DNA from: JANNSX01 sp031403155
Lineage (GTDB): Bacteria > Pseudomonadota > Alphaproteobacteria > Rhizobiales > Hyphomicrobiaceae
Assembly: GCA_031403155.1 (NCBI GenBank)
Contig: JANNSX010000483.1
Span: 1-58,463 of the forward strand
Reading direction: 5' to 3'
Length of the DNA: 58,463 bases
Positions 8,502 through 17,094 of this stretch are shown piece after piece. The notes under the pieces were generated by a model that ran no database searches, was not told where the DNA came from, and saw only the letters and a list, made by a program, of their open reading frames with translations. Within the stretch, counting starts at the first letter, position 1; every line of letters begins with the position of its first letter. The position numbers were made by a program, and so were the translations under genes.

Positions 8502-9143
8502 GTGCCGCAGACGGAAGGCGCCCAGAAAGGGCAGACGCGCGTCGCACGCAAAGAGGCGACCCGCCGCGAGCTCATCGAGGCGACCATCGAGGCCATCGCC
8601 GAGGGCGGCCTCGCCGACCTGACGCTCGCCCGGATCACCGAGCGGGCCCAAGTCTCCCGCGGCCTCGTCAACTTCCATTTTGACAGCAAAGAACAACTGC
8701 TCGTCGCGACGCTCGAATACCTGACCGATGAGTATCGCGCCGCCTGGCAGAAGGCGATCGCCAAGGCCGGACCCGATCCGGCGGCTCAACTGACAGCCAT
8801 CGTCCGCAACGACTTCCATCCCGGCATCTGCAACCGCAAGAAGGTCGCCGTCTGGTTCGCCTTCCGCGGCGAAGTGAAGGCGCGCCCGACTTACCTCGAG
8901 GTCTGCACGCGCGCCGACAACGAGTTCGAGCGCACCATCCACGCGCTGTTTGCCGAGCTCGCGAAAGATGGCGGCGCGCAAATCGATCCGCGGCTCGTCG
9001 CATCCGGCCTGCAGAGCATGATCGAGGGCTTGTGGATCGACTGCCTCATGTATCCCCAGTCCTTCAAGCGCGACGAGGCGATGGCGACCGTGTTTCAATA
9101 TCTCGCCGTCGCGCTGCCGAGACATTTCGGTGCGGCCCGCTGA
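8502..9143 (+). CDS. TetR-family regulator, BetI-like
   Basis: This 213-residue regulator has an N-terminal helix-turn-helix (about residues 20-65, including LTLARITERAQVSRGLVNFH and the FDSKEQLL block). The C-terminal ligand domain resembles BetI (AVWFAFRGEVKARPTY, then ALFAEL). BetI represses choline/betaine genes, but no bet genes are nearby, so its target is unknown. The GTG start at 8502 has a GGAGG about 12 nt upstream. The gene stands alone; repeat sequence follows it. Confidence 0.85.
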   Translation: MPQTEGAQKGQTRVARKEATRRELIEATIEAIAEGGLADLTLARITERAQVSRGLVNFHFDSKEQLLVATLEYLTDEYRAAWQKAIAKAGPDPAAQLTAIVRNDFHPGICNRKKVAVWFAFRGEVKARPTYLEVCTRADNEFERTIHALFAELAKDGGAQIDPRLVASGLQSMIEGLWIDCLMYPQSFKRDEAMATVFQYLAVALPRHFGAAR

Positions 9144-9301
9144 TATTTTCCGGCACGCGCCGCGACGGGTTTTGCAGGCCCAACGCGTTTCCAATCCATG
9201 CGAGCGGAAAGCGGTCTTCACAGCATTCGCATTGAAGCCGCAACGTCCGATTTCCTCTTGAACTCGGGCGAGCCGCTCACGACTTAAGTCGAACGTTACA
9301 A

Positions 9302-9406
9302 TAGAGCATTTTCCGACCAAGTGGCTTCCCGGTTGGTCGAAGAAAATGCGACAAACCAAAGACCTAGAGCATTCTTCCGATTCGCAAGGATCGGAAAATG
9401 CTCTAG
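9302..9406. repeat. RIME-like double-palindrome element A
   Basis: Two hairpins are joined by a short linker. The first has outer arms GCATTTT/AAAATGC and inner arms CGACCAA/TTGGTCG. The second is bounded by CTAG at both ends, with outer arms CTAGAGCATT/AATGCTCTAG and inner CCGAT/ATCGG. Each stem is interrupted by a short asymmetric bulge. It lies in the 282-nt gap between the TetR and DUF2852 genes and ends 20 nt before the latter. Confidence 0.8.
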
Positions 9407-9425
9407 CGAAACGAAAGGGGTGACG

Positions 9426-9821
9426 ATGCAAGCCGCAATGACCAATACCGTCGATCAGCTCGACAGACTGGGCAAGCCCGCCTGGATCGCGCTGATGGTG
9501 GTGAGTTTTATTCTGTTCTGGCCGGTCGGCCTCGCCATTTTGGCCTATCTCATCTGGAGTGGACGCATGGGATGCTCGAATAGCTCGAATAAATCGACTT
9601 GGAGCAACTGGCGCTCGCGCCATGGGGGCATGGGCGACACCGGCAATCGCGCTTTCGACCAACACCGCGAGGACACGCTGCGGCGCCTGGAGGAAGAGGC
9701 AGCTGAGTTCAAGGATTTCGTCGATCGCCTGAAGTTCGCCAAGGACAAAGAGGAGTTCGACCGCTTCATGGCTGAGCGGCACTCCCGGACCGAAGGCCCG
9801 GCGCAGCCAAGCGCCGCCTGA
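9426..9821 (+). CDS. DUF2852 small membrane protein
   Basis: This 131-residue protein has one or two closely spaced hydrophobic segments at residues 16-45 (PAWIALMVVSFILFWPVGLA). A serine/asparagine-rich spacer and a charged helical C-terminus (TLRRLEEEAAEFKDFVDRLK, then DKEEFDRFMAER) follow. This order is that of DUF2852, an alphaproteobacterial family of unknown function whose tail resembles coiled-coil segments of envelope proteins. The ATG at 9426 follows GAAAGGGG. A RIME-like repeat lies directly upstream and may contain or modify its leader. Confidence 0.8.
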   Translation: MQAAMTNTVDQLDRLGKPAWIALMVVSFILFWPVGLAILAYLIWSGRMGCSNSSNKSTWSNWRSRHGGMGDTGNRAFDQHREDTLRRLEEEAAEFKDFVDRLKFAKDKEEFDRFMAERHSRTEGPAQPSAA

Positions 9822-9914
9822 CACAGTCTGGCCCTGAGCAAAAGCGCCGGCCGGGCCCCATCGGGTCTGGCCGTCGCTGTTTGCGTGATCGCCTGGACCG
9901 TCCGGATCAGGCCC

Positions 9915-10062
9915 GTTAGGGTGTTGCCGCCTTTGCTTGAATCATTCCAATACCCAAGCTCTTTGGTTTGTCGTGCTTGTGTTCGGAAAACCGCGACGGA
10001 TCCGGCCTTCGCCGCGACGGATCCCGGCCTTCGCCGGGACAAGCTTTTCCGAAAGCACTTTG
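9915..10062. repeat. RIME-like element B with an inserted CCCGGC/GCCGGG palindrome
   Basis: The left part (TTAGGGTGTTGCCG ... TTGAATCATTCCAA) and the outer arms TCGGAAAA/TTTTCCGA plus AAGCAC match the element family seen at 24313, 44610, 48231 and 54516. Here the loop between the inner arms is expanded by a small palindrome (TCCCGGCCTTCGCCGGGA) that appears partly duplicated (two CGACGGATCC-type units). The copy at 19589-19664 has the same loop insertion. Confidence 0.75.
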
Positions 10063-10106
10063 AACCCCCGTGGCGCCGATCGAAGTCAGGGACGAGGAGC
10101 GGCACA

Positions 10107-10967
10107 GTGCCATTCGTGATGCATCAAATGCCGCTCGAGCCGGACGGCCGTCCCCCGCCCGAGTTGCCGGGAACCGACTACGCCACCTTCTCCCCGCGCG
10201 CCATCCGCGACACCCCGAAAGCCAAGCAGTGGCTGATGGTCTGGGCCAATCACGCCCGGCGCTCGGGCAAGGAGACCAATCCCCCGGTCGTCAAGCTCGC
10301 TGGCGCTAAGTGCCGCTTCCGCTTCACCTCGATCAACAAGGCGAACCTCGCAACGATCGCCCGCCTGCGCAGTGCCTTCATGGCCGACAACTCTGCCCGC
10401 CAGCTCTGCCACAAGGCCGGGCTGCACTATGTCGTTTGGGGCGACATGGACGGCTTGCGCAAGGGCCGCCGTGTCGAGGACGAGCTCATCGACGTCGCCT
10501 ATTGCCCGCCCTACCTGCTCCCCCGCGTCCATGGCTTCGTTCTCGACTATGAGGTGGGCGATGATCGCGAGGCGGAGACGACGACCTGGCTGCTCGCCCG
10601 CATTGCCGAGGAGATGGCCGGCATCCCCAACCTGCTCTACACCAACGAGATCGACTCTTTCACCTACGCCCGCAGCGGGCTGCAGGGCGTCGAGCGGCAG
10701 ATCGTCAATCTGTTCGATGGTTTCTCGATCATGCAGCAGACGAACGGCCGGCGGTTGCCGACGCAGGCCGGCGCCTACCGGGCGCCCCACAAACTCTATG
10801 TGACGGTCGACCTCAGAACCAACGATCTGGCGAGCGTCACCTATGCCCGCGGCATCGTGCGGCAATACGGCATGCAAGGGGTTAACATCTGGCGCAATGG
10901 CGCCGACCTCGCCGATCCGGCGATCCAAGAAAAACTCCAGGTCTTTACCAGCTGGTTCCCGAAATAG
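10107..10967 (+). CDS. Conserved protein of unknown function, TIM-barrel-like
   Basis: This 286-residue protein was not matched to a named family. The order of strands and helices (LHYVVWGDMDG, FVLDYEVGDDREAETTTW, LLYTNEIDSF, FDGFSIMQ, VTVDLRTNDLASVTYARGIV, GVNIWRNGADL) looks like a (beta/alpha) barrel with acidic residues at strand ends, as in glycoside-hydrolase-like domains. No signal peptide is seen. GTG at 10107 is preferred because GAGGAG lies 7 nt upstream; an in-frame ATG is at 10119. It stands alone between a repeat and the RTX gene. Confidence 0.6.
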   Translation: MPFVMHQMPLEPDGRPPPELPGTDYATFSPRAIRDTPKAKQWLMVWANHARRSGKETNPPVVKLAGAKCRFRFTSINKANLATIARLRSAFMADNSARQLCHKAGLHYVVWGDMDGLRKGRRVEDELIDVAYCPPYLLPRVHGFVLDYEVGDDREAETTTWLLARIAEEMAGIPNLLYTNEIDSFTYARSGLQGVERQIVNLFDGFSIMQQTNGRRLPTQAGAYRAPHKLYVTVDLRTNDLASVTYARGIVRQYGMQGVNIWRNGADLADPAIQEKLQVFTSWFPK

Positions 10968-11219
10968 GCGATCACAGATCGTCTTTGGCCGTCAGCAGCT
11001 CGTTGCATCGGCATTTACGCAATTGCAAAGAATAATTTTCTCTCTGGAGGCCAGTGGGCCCTTGCGGCGCCCTTGGCATAACCCCTAGCATATCCGCCGT
11101 ACGGACGATCTCCGGCCCCGATCTAGGGGCGGGGGTTGGATGAGTTTGCGGCCGGGGCTGTCCGGGCAGCGGGTTCTGGAAGATCAGGTACGGGTCAACG
11201 CGGGTAAGGAGTTCTCCAG

Positions 11220-14200
11220 ATGGCGACCATTCTTGGCAATAGCCTCAGAAACAAGCTTCTCGGTACGGGCGCGGCCGACAAAATCTCAGGCCTCGGCGGC
11301 GACGACCTCCTGCTCGGCAACGGCGGCAACGACACCATCAAAGGCGGCACCGGCAACGACACGATCGACGGCGGCGCCGGCAATGACAAGATTTTCGGTG
11401 AGGCCGGCAACGACAAGATCAAGGGCGGCGCGGGCCTCGATACCATCGATGGCGGCGCGGGCAACGACACGATCGACGGCGGGACGGGCAACGACACCGT
11501 CAAGGGCGGTTCCGGCAATGACTCGCTGAAAGGCGGGGCAGGCAACGATCTGATCGGCGGCGGCCTCGGCACGGACACGGCAGTTTTCAGCGGCCTGAGC
11601 ACGGCTTCGGTGATCAGTCAGGTGGGCTCGATCCTCTTCATCTCGGGCCCGAACGGCGTCGACCGGGTGCTGTCGGATGTCGAGAGCATCACGTTCTCGA
11701 ACGGCACCTTCAGCGCGGTGGCGAAGACGGTGACGCTGACGGCCAACACGGACCTGGCACCGGCGACCACGGGCTCGCTCCGCAACGACACCTACATCGG
11801 CAGCGTCGACACCGGCAATCCCGCGGCCACGACCTTCAATACCGGTGACAGCCTCGACGGTGCGATCGGCACCGCGGACCGGCTCAATCTGGCCCTGTCG
11901 GGAAACGCCACACCGCTCACCCTCACGGGCACGCAGCTCGCCAACATCGAGATCGTCCAGGTTCAAAACACCAACGTCCTTGCGGGTGTCACGTTCGACG
12001 CAGCGCTTTGGACTGGCGTCGCCTCGATTGTGCTCAACGCCTCGCTCGCCGGCTCCAATACGCTGTTCACCAATCTCGTCAATGTCGTCGGCGCGACGAT
12101 GCAAGGCGGCAATGCCGGCAACTTGTCGCTCGGCTATGGCGCGGGCGTGCTCGCCGGCGGTCTGGATGTTCAGAGCCTGACGCTGGCGGGATCGCAAGAG
12201 GGGTCACTGTTCAGCGTCACGCCCGGCGCCGAGACGCTCAACATTGCCTCCAACGCGGGCGCGGTTTTCCGCAACAGTGTCACCATCGACGGCACCAATC
12301 TGCATCAGACCATCAACATCACCGGCACGCACCATCTCGATCTCGATCTCGACAACGCGACCTCGGTCACGACCATCGACGCCTCCGGCTACGGTAATGC
12401 GGGCGACCAGCTGCTGATCTTCAACATCGGCGTGTCGATCATCGACATTACGGGCTCCGGATTCGATGACGAGTTCATCTTCTCGTCGGACAGCCTGACC
12501 AGCGCCGACGCGATTGGTGGCGGTGGCGGCACGGACGGAGTTGGGTTCACCGACGACACCACACTCGTCGATGCCGATCTCGTCAATGTAACGAGCATTG
12601 AGCGCTTGCTTGTCGGCAGTCCGGGCGGGCTTGTGACCTTGGACGCAACGATCGGCACGAACGCGCTCGCCATGGGGCTGACGACGGTCGACGCGGCTGA
12701 CAACGGGCAGGTCAACCTGATCGTCGCCGCAGGCTTCACCGGACCGCTGCTCGTCAATCTCGACTCGACCGACCCGCTCGGCCTGTGGACCGACGGCGCG
12801 GATTCGGTGAATGGCTCGGCGATGACCGGACGGCTGGTCGTGCAGGGTTTGGCCAGCAGCATCGATGCCGGCGATGCCTATACGGGCGGCATAAACATCA
12901 ATGACGAGTTGCAGCTTCGGGCCGATGGCGGCACCGCCAATCTCAGCCTCGTATCTGGATTCGAACTCTTGACGGTCAAAGCGGGTTTCGATCCGACCGA
13001 CGACATCGCCATTACCGTGGGAACCTCGACGGTCGTCGGCACGGGTGGCCTCCTCTTCGTCGACGCCTCCGAGCTGACCAATTCAGCGGCTCAGCTCACA
13101 TTCAACGGCTCAGCGGAGACCGCGACGATCGGGCGCTTCAAGGTGCTGAGTGGCGCCGGCGACGATAACATCATCGGTGGCGACGGCAATGACGAGCTGA
13201 TTGGCGGAGGTGGCGCCGACTTCTTCGATGGCGGCCTTGGCGATGACACTCTGACCGGCGGCGACGGCAACGATGTGATCGACGCGGGTGTCGGAATCGT
13301 ACTTGCCTACGGCGACGAAACGGTGACGGGCGGTAACGGCGACGATGTGATCGCTATCGATGCCGTCGAGCTCACGAATGACGATAGCATCGACGGCGGC
13401 GCCAACACGGACACGCTGCTCATCACCGACGAGGGGCACGTCAACGACGGCGATCTCGCCAACGTCACAACCGTAGAGGTTCTGTCCTCGGCGGGTTTCG
13501 CGCACGGCTTTGCGGATAAGAGTCTTACGGCAACGCTCGGCGCGAGCGCGCTGGCCTCGGGCATCCGCACGCTGACGTCCGGCGCCGGCGTCTTCAACGA
13601 CGACATCACGGTCGGAGTGGACTTCACGGCGGCCTTGACCGTCAACATCGGAGCGGGTGCCGACGAGGTGCTGGCGGGCGGCACGACGGCCAATGTGACG
13701 GTGAATGCCAGCGCTTCGAATGTCACCGCAGCCGACTTTTTGATCGGAGGCAGCGATGGGGGAGACGTCTTGGCCCTGGTCGCCGGTGGAACCTCGGATC
13801 TGGCCAATGTTTCCGGATTCGAGACGCTGAGCTTCTCCGGTACGGCGGCAACCAGCGTAACGCTCGGAGCGAATACGGTTGGCAACCTCACGAACCAACT
13901 CGTAGTGAGCTCCAGCTCAGTAACGGGCGGGTTGACTCTGAATGCCTCCGCGCTCACGAGCGGCACTAAGTCGATCAATCTGGCCAGTGGATCGGGCATC
14001 GACAGCATCACCGCCAGCGAAGGCGCCGATACGATCAGCACGGATGCCGGCAATGATACGATTACGATAGGTGCGAACCTCACGAGTGGCGACACGATCG
14101 ACGGGGGTGCGGGTACGGGCGACAAGCTACGGGTGAATGCCGGCACCAATGACGCCAGCTACACGAACGTCTCGAATGTCGAAATTCTGGAGCTGCTGAC

Positions 14201-15482
14201 GGCCGGAAATACCGTACTTGGCGTGCAGGCGAACAACTCGGGCTTGGGCATCAAGTCGGTCATTGGAACGTCCGGCGACGACGTTGTTCTGATCGGTACC
14301 GGTTTCGGTGCGACCCAGGCGCTGGCAGTTAGCATCCTGGCCGGCAACGACACGGTCGATGCGCAAGATGGACTGCTGGGATCGACAACGACGAACATTA
14401 CCGTCAATGCGCTCGAAAGCGATTTGACCAACCTCGACACGCTCCGCGGCGGCACCGATGGGGGAGACATCCTCAACCTCACCGCCAGCTCCGGCAGTGC
14501 CGACCTGACCACCACATCCGACTTCGAGACCATCAACATCGTTGCTCAAGACGGCATTGCCGTCGACTTGCTGTTCGGGAACGGCACCGTCGAGGACAAT
14601 GTGCGGGTCACGGTCAATGCGTCGGGCATGATCATCGGGGATATTTTGACGGTCAGCGCCGGTGGACTGACGGCATTGGAGGCGCTGACGATCAATGTCG
14701 GCAGCGGCGGCTCGACGATCACAACGGGAGCCGGCGCCGACATCGTCAATGGCGGAATCGGCAGTGATTTCGTGACGTCTGGTGATGGAATCGACCAACT
14801 CTTCGGTGACGATGGCGACGACATCTTGCTGGCCGGCGCCGGCAACGATTCGATGATCGATGGCGGCGACGGTGACGATGATATTTCCGGGGGCGCCGGC
14901 AACGACACGATCAATGCCGGGATCGGCGCCGATGACGTCGTCGTCGTCGTCGGGAACGGGTCATTGTCAGGTTTCAGCTCCAGCCTCAATTTGGCTTCCG
15001 CCAATGGCCTCGACACCATCAATGTCGGAGTCGATTCCGATCAGGATCGACTGATCTTCGATCTCGACGTAGTGCCGACGGGCGTGTCGGTTGCCTCGAA
15101 TTTCGACGCCGCGCTGAGCAACTCCACGGAAGATCGTGTTGCCGTCGAGACTGGGTCTGCGGTCGATGGATGGGCCGAAGCCGGCTCCTTCAGCCAGTTG
15201 AATGGTGGCGCCGCAAGCGATCAAAGCCTCATCATTCTCGACAACGGCAACATTGCGTTCGGTCTCGCCAACGCCGTGATTGCTGCCGATGGTTTGCAGA
15301 CCGGATCGAGTGCCGGCGAAAGCTATCTGTTCGCCTGGAGCGACGGAGGGGGGCTCGTTCACATTTCGTATGCGACGGTGGACGCGGGCGATACCGCAAA
15401 CGATCAGGCCGTCGATCTGGTGACACTCAGCGGCGTGACGCTCTCGCAACTCGACCTCGGCGATTTCGACTTCATCGTCTGA
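11220..15482 (+). CDS. Large RTX (haemolysin-type calcium-binding) secreted protein
   Basis: This 1420-residue, strongly acidic protein has three clusters of GGxGxDxx nonapeptides: about residues 20-115, 640-690 and 1169-1243. Each nonapeptide pair binds calcium in a parallel beta-roll. Between them lie long serine/threonine/valine-rich beta-strand repeats with recurring 'x-LANVTTVEVLS' blocks, suggesting an extended adhesin-like stalk. The last residues (LDLGDFDFIV) are a plausible uncleaved type I secretion signal. No ABC/MFP/TolC secretion genes are in the window. A perfect hairpin terminator follows 30 nt after the stop. Target and activity are unknown; no enzymatic domain was seen. Confidence 0.88.
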   Translation: MATILGNSLRNKLLGTGAADKISGLGGDDLLLGNGGNDTIKGGTGNDTIDGGAGNDKIFGEAGNDKIKGGAGLDTIDGGAGNDTIDGGTGNDTVKGGSGNDSLKGGAGNDLIGGGLGTDTAVFSGLSTASVISQVGSILFISGPNGVDRVLSDVESITFSNGTFSAVAKTVTLTANTDLAPATTGSLRNDTYIGSVDTGNPAATTFNTGDSLDGAIGTADRLNLALSGNATPLTLTGTQLANIEIVQVQNTNVLAGVTFDAALWTGVASIVLNASLAGSNTLFTNLVNVVGATMQGGNAGNLSLGYGAGVLAGGLDVQSLTLAGSQEGSLFSVTPGAETLNIASNAGAVFRNSVTIDGTNLHQTINITGTHHLDLDLDNATSVTTIDASGYGNAGDQLLIFNIGVSIIDITGSGFDDEFIFSSDSLTSADAIGGGGGTDGVGFTDDTTLVDADLVNVTSIERLLVGSPGGLVTLDATIGTNALAMGLTTVDAADNGQVNLIVAAGFTGPLLVNLDSTDPLGLWTDGADSVNGSAMTGRLVVQGLASSIDAGDAYTGGININDELQLRADGGTANLSLVSGFELLTVKAGFDPTDDIAITVGTSTVVGTGGLLFVDASELTNSAAQLTFNGSAETATIGRFKVLSGAGDDNIIGGDGNDELIGGGGADFFDGGLGDDTLTGGDGNDVIDAGVGIVLAYGDETVTGGNGDDVIAIDAVELTNDDSIDGGANTDTLLITDEGHVNDGDLANVTTVEVLSSAGFAHGFADKSLTATLGASALASGIRTLTSGAGVFNDDITVGVDFTAALTVNIGAGADEVLAGGTTANVTVNASASNVTAADFLIGGSDGGDVLALVAGGTSDLANVSGFETLSFSGTAATSVTLGANTVGNLTNQLVVSSSSVTGGLTLNASALTSGTKSINLASGSGIDSITASEGADTISTDAGNDTITIGANLTSGDTIDGGAGTGDKLRVNAGTNDASYTNVSNVEILELLTAGNTVLGVQANNSGLGIKSVIGTSGDDVVLIGTGFGATQALAVSILAGNDTVDAQDGLLGSTTTNITVNALESDLTNLDTLRGGTDGGDILNLTASSGSADLTTTSDFETINIVAQDGIAVDLLFGNGTVEDNVRVTVNASGMIIGDILTVSAGGLTALEALTINVGSGGSTITTGAGADIVNGGIGSDFVTSGDGIDQLFGDDGDDILLAGAGNDSMIDGGDGDDDISGGAGNDTINAGIGADDVVVVVGNGSLSGFSSSLNLASANGLDTINVGVDSDQDRLIFDLDVVPTGVSVASNFDAALSNSTEDRVAVETGSAVDGWAEAGSFSQLNGGAASDQSLIILDNGNIAFGLANAVIAADGLQTGSSAGESYLFAWSDGGGLVHISYATVDAGDTANDQAVDLVTLSGVTLSQLDLGDFDFIV

Positions 15483-15512
15483 CCCGCAACCCCTGGTGGC
15501 AGTTTCCCTCCA

Positions 15513-15543
15513 CGGCGGCCCCTCGGGGCCGCCGTTTACGTTT
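15513..15543 (+). terminator. Rho-independent terminator after the RTX gene
   Basis: CGGCGGCCCC, a TC loop and GGGGCCGCCG form a perfect 10-bp stem, followed by TTTACGTTT. It begins 31 nt after the RTX stop codon. Confidence 0.8.
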
Positions 15544-15624
15544 CCGGGGGTTGCGTAAACGCCCCAGACCCGGGCCCCGATTCACCCGCCGCCGGCCCGT
15601 GCCGCGACCTCTCTGCGACCTCAC

Positions 15625-15765
15625 CGCAATACCACTTCCATGCCACCTCCATACCACCTCCATCACCCCTCGACCCCACTGCCAACGCAACGCGATACCC
15701 CCTCCATACCCCGTTCACGCCCCCTTCACCTCCCCGCCATGTCGCCGCCGCAGCCCCGCCCACGG
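15625..15765. other. Strand-asymmetric C/A-rich tract with CCACCTCCAT-type short repeats
   Basis: About 140 nt of the gap between the RTX and extensin-family genes is nearly free of G on the plus strand. It holds imperfect repeats around CCACCTCCAT, ACCCCCTCCATA and CCCCTTCACC. No convincing gene lies here. It may form a long leader or an unusual DNA structure. Confidence 0.5.
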
Positions 15766-15839
15766 CCCAGCCAAATCCGTCGCTAAATCTCGCGCGGTTA
15801 ACTCAGCATTAGGGTTATCGGTTCACAAACTCGGGCGTC

Positions 15840-16508
15840 ATGTTGCGTGTGCGTTCAGGTCTGGCCGTCATCGCGGCCGCGCTCGTCTCGGCGAGCTGCG
15901 GGTCGTCCACGCCCTATTTCATGGCCGAGGACGAGCCCTGGCGGGAACAGGCCGAGATCGCCTGCCTCAACGCCGGCCGCGTCCAGGCCAGCGCCTTCAT
16001 CGCGCCCAAGCGTTCGGCGCTCGGCGGCCCAAGCCCCTGCGGCGCCTCCCATCCCTTCGAGGTTTCCGCGGCTCTGGGCGGGCAGGTCGGCTTGAAGCCT
16101 TCGGCCACCCTCCAATGCGGCATGATCCCGGCCATCGATCGCTGGATGGCGGACGTCGTCCAGCCCGCCGCCCACCGTCATTTCGGCGCCGGCGTCGCCG
16201 ATCTCGCCGTCATGTCCTCCTACGCCTGCCGGCCGCGCAACAACGTGTCTGGCGCCAAGCTCTCCGAGCACGGGCGGGCCAACGCCATCGACATCGGCGC
16301 CTTCCGATTGGCCGACGGGCGCAAGGTCACCGTGCTCTCGGGTTGGAACGGCGGCTATGACGAGCAGGGGTTCCTGCGCGAAGTCAGGCGCGGGGCCTGC
16401 GGCATCTTCAAGACCGTGCTCGGGCCGGGCTCCGATCGCCATCACGCCAACCATTTCCACCTCGACCTCGCCCGCCACAACCGCCGCGGCTCGTCCTACT
16501 GCAAGTAG
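15840..16508 (+). CDS. Extensin-family lipoprotein
   Basis: This 222-residue protein starts with a lipoprotein signal (LVSASC, Cys at about residue 20). The extensin-like C-terminal domain follows: CLNAGRV near residue 43, CGASHPFEV, LQCGMIPAIDRWM, then SEHGRANAIDIGAF and HHANHFHLDLA. The HGRANAID and HFHLD blocks resemble metal-binding motifs of LAS/M15 peptidoglycan peptidases, so a cell-wall role at the inner or outer membrane is plausible but unproven. Several paired cysteines suggest disulfides. The ATG is at 15840. Confidence 0.85.
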   Translation: MLRVRSGLAVIAAALVSASCGSSTPYFMAEDEPWREQAEIACLNAGRVQASAFIAPKRSALGGPSPCGASHPFEVSAALGGQVGLKPSATLQCGMIPAIDRWMADVVQPAAHRHFGAGVADLAVMSSYACRPRNNVSGAKLSEHGRANAIDIGAFRLADGRKVTVLSGWNGGYDEQGFLREVRRGACGIFKTVLGPGSDRHHANHFHLDLARHNRRGSSYCK

Positions 16509-16517
16509 GCCTGTCTC

Positions 16518-16560
16518 CTAGAGCGGGTTCAGTTCAAGCGGAATTAAGTACCCGCTCTAG
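16518..16560. repeat. CTAG-bounded hairpin
   Basis: CTAGAGCGGGT ... ACCCGCTCTAG forms a perfect 11-bp outer stem around a 21-nt interior with a small inner TTC/GAA pairing. It begins 9 nt after the extensin-family stop codon. Confidence 0.75.
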
Positions 16561-16572
16561 ATTCTCGGCTTT

Positions 16573-16684
16573 GAGCACGGTCTTGCGGCGAACCGGTATC
16601 CACTTCGCCTGAACGTGCTTGAGAGTCTTGGTTTTGAGCACGTTCTACGGCGAACCGGTTCCCACTTCGCCTGAACGTGCTCTA
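16573..16684. repeat. Two tandem copies of a GAGCACGTTC hairpin
   Basis: Two related hairpins lie head to tail, at about 16573-16621 and 16636-16682. Each has outer arms GAGCACG(TT)/(GAA)CGTGCT, inner arms CGGCGAA/TTCGCC, and the conserved interior ACCGGTWYCCAC. The second copy has a perfect outer stem, while the first is partly decayed. They belong to the same broad class as the RIME-like elements elsewhere in the window. Confidence 0.7.
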
Positions 16685-16805
16685 AGCGGCCCCGCAGGCG
16701 CTTCGCTCCCACAGACATTTGACCTCCTCGTGTTCCGGCCCACTCATATGATTCCGGCGAAGCTGGAATTATGAATGGAAAGACGGAACACAAACAAAGA
16801 GTTGG

Positions 16806-16858
16806 CTAGTGGGATGGCCATTCATTTGGGGTGCCAAATGAATGCGTCAGAACACTAG
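16806..16858. repeat. CTAG-bounded bulged hairpin
   Basis: The outer arms CTAGTG/CACTAG enclose a perfect inner stem CATTCATTTGG (16819-16829), GGTG loop, CCAAATGAATG (16834-16844). The flanking bulges are asymmetric. The remaining sequence to 17094 is lower in GC and probably holds the leader of the adhesin gene; no gene was seen in it. Confidence 0.75.
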
Positions 16859-17094
16859 CGGACGTTTCTCCGCGCCGCACACATCATGTTCGCCGGGCTC
16901 TCTGCCTGCAGATGTTCCGCATCAATCCCGCGGGCAACACTCTCTTGCCGGAGGTCGCAGCGATCTCCTGAATGCGGCAACCCTTGCGCGAAAATTTACG
17001 CAAAATTAACCAGGAAACACCACTCATGGTTGCCATCCGGTGACCTTGTTGGCGCCGGTTTCGTAACCTGCGTTCCAGCTCGGAGTTTGTAACC

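Noticed and set aside
11286..15449. Long open frames on the minus strand opposite the RTX gene (for example 11286-12197, 13110-13898, 14127-14798)
   Set aside because: They mirror a highly repetitive, GC-biased gene, have no recognisable domains or start signals, and are best seen as antisense shadows.
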